Shown piece after piece: positions 13,816-15,610 of a DNA stretch of 15,610 nucleotides. The stretch comes from JAGTRP01 sp035655235 (GTDB taxonomy: Bacteria; Pseudomonadota; Gammaproteobacteria; Burkholderiales; Rhodocyclaceae). A program made the translations under genes and the position numbers. Each line of letters opens with the position of its first letter. Within the stretch, counting starts at the first letter, position 1. Where the stretch lies: assembly GCA_035655235.1 (NCBI GenBank), contig DASRUX010000103.1, positions 1 through 15,610 on the forward strand, given 5' to 3'. The notes below the pieces were generated by a model. It was not told the DNA's origin and did no database searches. It saw only the letters and a program-made list of their open reading frames with translations.

Positions 13816-14525
13816 TACACCGCCCGGCGGACCATCATGTCCTTGATCTTGCCGATGGCCTGGGTGGGGTTCAGGCCCTTCGGACAGACATCAACGCAGT
13901 TCATGATGGTGTGGCAACGGAACAGGCGATACGGGTCTTCGAGGTTATCGAGACGCTCGCTGGTCGCCTGGTCGCGGGTATCGGCGATGAAGCGGTAGGC
14001 AGCCAGCAGGCCGGCCGGGCCCACGAACTTGTCCGGATTCCACCAGAAGGACGGGCAGGACGTGGAGCAGCAGGCGCACAGGATGCACTCGTACAGGCCG
14101 TTCAGCTCTTCGCGGTCCTCGGGGGACTGCAGGCGCTCGCGCTCGGGAGCCGGATCGTTGTTGATCAGGTACGGCTTGATGGAGTGGTACTGCTTGAAGA
14201 ACTGGGTCATGTCCACGATCAGGTCGCGGATGACCGGCAGGCCGGGCAGCGGACGCAGGACGATGGGCTGCTTCAGCTCATCGATGTCCTGCAGACAGGC
14301 CAGGCCGTTCTTGCCGTTGATGTTCATGGCGTCGGAACCGCACACGCCTTCGCGGCAGGACCGGCGGTAGGCCAGGGAGTCGTCCTTGGCCTTCAGCTTG
14401 GTCAGGGCGTCCAGGAGCTTGCGATCAGTGGGTTCGAGTTCCACCGAAATGTCCTGCATGTAGGGCGCGTCGTCCTTGTCCGGATCGTAGCGGTAGATGC
14501 TGAATTGAACCGTGCGTTTGGTCAT
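13815..14525 (-). CDS. sdhB: Succinate dehydrogenase iron-sulfur subunit
   Basis: SdhB carries electrons from the flavin of SdhA to quinone through three Fe-S clusters in the membrane-associated complex II. From ATG 14525 the protein has 236 residues, the normal size. The [2Fe-2S] ligands are C57, C62, D65 and C77 (CREGVCGSD...C); Asp in the third position matches E. coli. The [4Fe-4S] and [3Fe-4S] ligands are C147, C150, C153 and C157 (CILCACCSTSCP) together with C204, C210 and C214 (CHTIMNCVDVCPKG). The open frame extends to a TTG at 14537, but ATG 14525 has GGAG 6 bases upstream and gives the usual N-terminus. It lies 12 bases behind sdhA and overlaps sdhE by one base. Confidence 0.97.
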   Translation of the reverse strand: MTKRTVQFSIYRYDPDKDDAPYMQDISVELEPTDRKLLDALTKLKAKDDSLAYRRSCREGVCGSDAMNINGKNGLACLQDIDELKQPIVLRPLPGLPVIRDLIVDMTQFFKQYHSIKPYLINNDPAPERERLQSPEDREELNGLYECILCACCSTSCPSFWWNPDKFVGPAGLLAAYRFIADTRDQATSERLDNLEDPYRLFRCHTIMNCVDVCPKGLNPTQAIGKIKDMMVRRAV

Positions 14526-14531
14526 TCTGGA

Positions 14532-14535
14532 CTCC
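14532..14535 (-). promoter_or_regulatory. Shine-Dalgarno site fixing the sdhB start
   Basis: On the minus strand GGAG stands 6 bases before ATG 14525, in the 12-base gap after the sdhA stop. It rules against the TTG at 14537. Confidence 0.7.
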
Positions 14536-14537
14536 AA

Positions 14538-15610
14538 TTAGTACGAGCGGGTCTTGAGGGCGACAGTCTCGACGGACATCGGCTTCAAGTTAACCGGCTT
14601 GTAAGTGATCGAGTTGTCCTTCGGAGAGAACAGGGTGTGCTTCAGCCACTCCTGGTCGTTCCGGCCGTTCGGGAACTCCGGGGTATCCGGGGCATCGTCG
14701 CGGACGTGGGCGCCACGGGACTCCTTGCGGGCCTCGGCGGAGATCATGGTGGCCTTGGCGACTTCGATCAGGTTTTCCATTTCCAGGGCTTCGGTCCGGG
14801 CGGTGTTCCAAGCCATGGACTTGTCCTTGATTTCCATCTGGCGGGCAGCCTTTTCCACTTCCAGGATCTTCTCCACGCCCTTCTTGAGCATGTCGCCGAA
14901 GCGGAAGACGCCGGCGTGATCCTGCATGGTGCGCTGCATGGCGAGACGGGTTTCGTGCACGTTGGCGCCGTCCTTGCGGTTGTTCAAGGCGTTGATGCGG
15001 GCCAGGGACTTCTCGGCAGCATCCTTCGGCAGATCGCGGTGGGCGGAGCCGCCCTTCAGGTCTTCCACGGCGGAATCGCCGGCAGACTTGCCGAAAACCA
15101 GGAGGTCGAGCAGGGAGTTGGTACCCAGGCGGTTGGCGCCGTGGACGGAAGCGCAGGCGCACTCGCCGCCGGCGTAGAAGCCCGGAATGACGCTGGTCAG
15201 GTTGTCGCCCTGGGGCACAACGACGCGACCGGTGTAGTTGGTCGGGATGCCGCCCATCTGGTAGTGGCAGGTCGGGACGACCGGGATCGGTTCCTTGATG
15301 GGATCGACGCCAGCGAACTGGATGGAGATTTCGCGGATGCCGGGCAGGCGCTTCATGATGGTGGCCGGATCCAGGTGGGTGATGTCCAGCAGGACGTAGT
15401 CCTTGTTGACACCGCAGCCGCGGCCTTCCTTGATTTCGGTGGCCATGGCGCGCGACACCACGTCGCGGGAAGCCAGATCCTTGGCATTGGGAGCATAGCG
15501 CTCCATGAAACGTTCCTTGCTGCTGTTACGCAGGATGCCGCCTTCGCCGCGGACGCCTTCGGTAATCAGCACGCCGGCACCGGCCACGCCGGTCGGGTGG
15601 AACTGCCAGA
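14538..15610 (-). CDS. sdhA: Succinate dehydrogenase flavoprotein subunit, C-terminal part (5' end outside window)
   Basis: SdhA oxidises succinate to fumarate with a covalently bound FAD. About 357 C-terminal residues are present. The frame is open to the right edge and continues upstream of the GTG at 15587, reading WQFHPTGVAG, so that GTG is not a start. Visible active-site motifs are HPTG, the LITEGVRGEGG loop, SRDVVSRAM with the catalytic Arg, the substrate-binding His in CHYQMGGIPTN, and SVHGANRLGTNSLLDLLVFG with Arg for the carboxylate and FAD contacts. The C-terminal helical domain ends in TRSY. The FAD-attaching His and the dinucleotide fold lie outside the window, so covalent flavinylation cannot be checked directly. 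The gene order sdhA-sdhB-sdhE is normal for this cluster, and the membrane subunits would be expected further right. Confidence 0.96.
   Translation of the reverse strand, partial: WQFHPTGVAGAGVLITEGVRGEGGILRNSSKERFMERYAPNAKDLASRDVVSRAMATEIKEGRGCGVNKDYVLLDITHLDPATIMKRLPGIREISIQFAGVDPIKEPIPVVPTCHYQMGGIPTNYTGRVVVPQGDNLTSVIPGFYAGGECACASVHGANRLGTNSLLDLLVFGKSAGDSAVEDLKGGSAHRDLPKDAAEKSLARINALNNRKDGANVHETRLAMQRTMQDHAGVFRFGDMLKKGVEKILEVEKAARQMEIKDKSMAWNTARTEALEMENLIEVAKATMISAEARKESRGAHVRDDAPDTPEFPNGRNDQEWLKHTLFSPKDNSITYKPVNLKPMSVETVALKTRSY

Noticed and set aside
1..15610. CRISPR arrays, insertion sequences, tRNA or rRNA genes, attachment sites
   Set aside because: No spaced direct repeats, transposase motifs, tRNA-like cloverleafs or rRNA stretches were seen. 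Nearly all the sequence is accounted for by housekeeping genes.

Overview
The window reads as a GC-rich proteobacterial chromosome. It carries a core TCA-cycle cluster in the order sdhA-sdhB-sdhE-gltA-sucA-sucB-lpdA (all on the minus strand), followed by zapE. A dedicated lpdA directly behind sucAB, with no sucCD, and gltA sitting between sdhE and sucA are arrangements I associate with Betaproteobacteria. A Rhodocyclales-type organism is my best guess, but it rests on gene order and protein character only.

Layout. Positions 1-1915 (plus strand) hold the C-terminal part of an EAL-domain cyclic-di-GMP phosphodiesterase. It overlaps by one base an O-acetylhomoserine sulfhydrylase gene (metY), which ends in an intrinsic terminator. 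Positions 1928-6378 (minus strand) hold a probable three-gene unit: zapE (AAA+ ATPase), a small exported secretin-like protein, and a Lon-related protease with a Ser-Lys dyad and a degenerate Walker A. Positions 6437-6469 carry the terminator of the TCA cluster. Positions 6487-12102 (minus strand) encode the 2-oxoglutarate dehydrogenase complex: sucA (E1), sucB (E2) and lpdA (E3). Positions 12170-12189 carry a strong terminator behind gltA. Positions 12199-13497 are gltA. Positions 13573-15610 hold sdhE, sdhB and the C-terminal part of sdhA, which runs off the window. No gap exceeds about 110 bases.

How the genes work together. Citrate synthase, 2-oxoglutarate dehydrogenase and succinate dehydrogenase catalyse TCA-cycle steps, and SdhE is the flavinylation factor for SdhA. 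Terminators and hairpins between gltA and sucA, and a hairpin between sdhE and gltA, suggest sub-operons or attenuation rather than one uniform transcript.

The TCA genes themselves are ordinary. The items worth a second look are: the metY terminator lying inside the convergent Lon-like gene and encoding its Lys/Ala tail; the zapE / mini-secretin / Lon-like trio; an SdhE whose RGxxE motif reads RAxxE; a possible leaderless zapE transcript with an inverted repeat over its promoter; and the hairpin-rich junctions of the TCA operon. I found no mobile element, CRISPR array, tRNA or rRNA.
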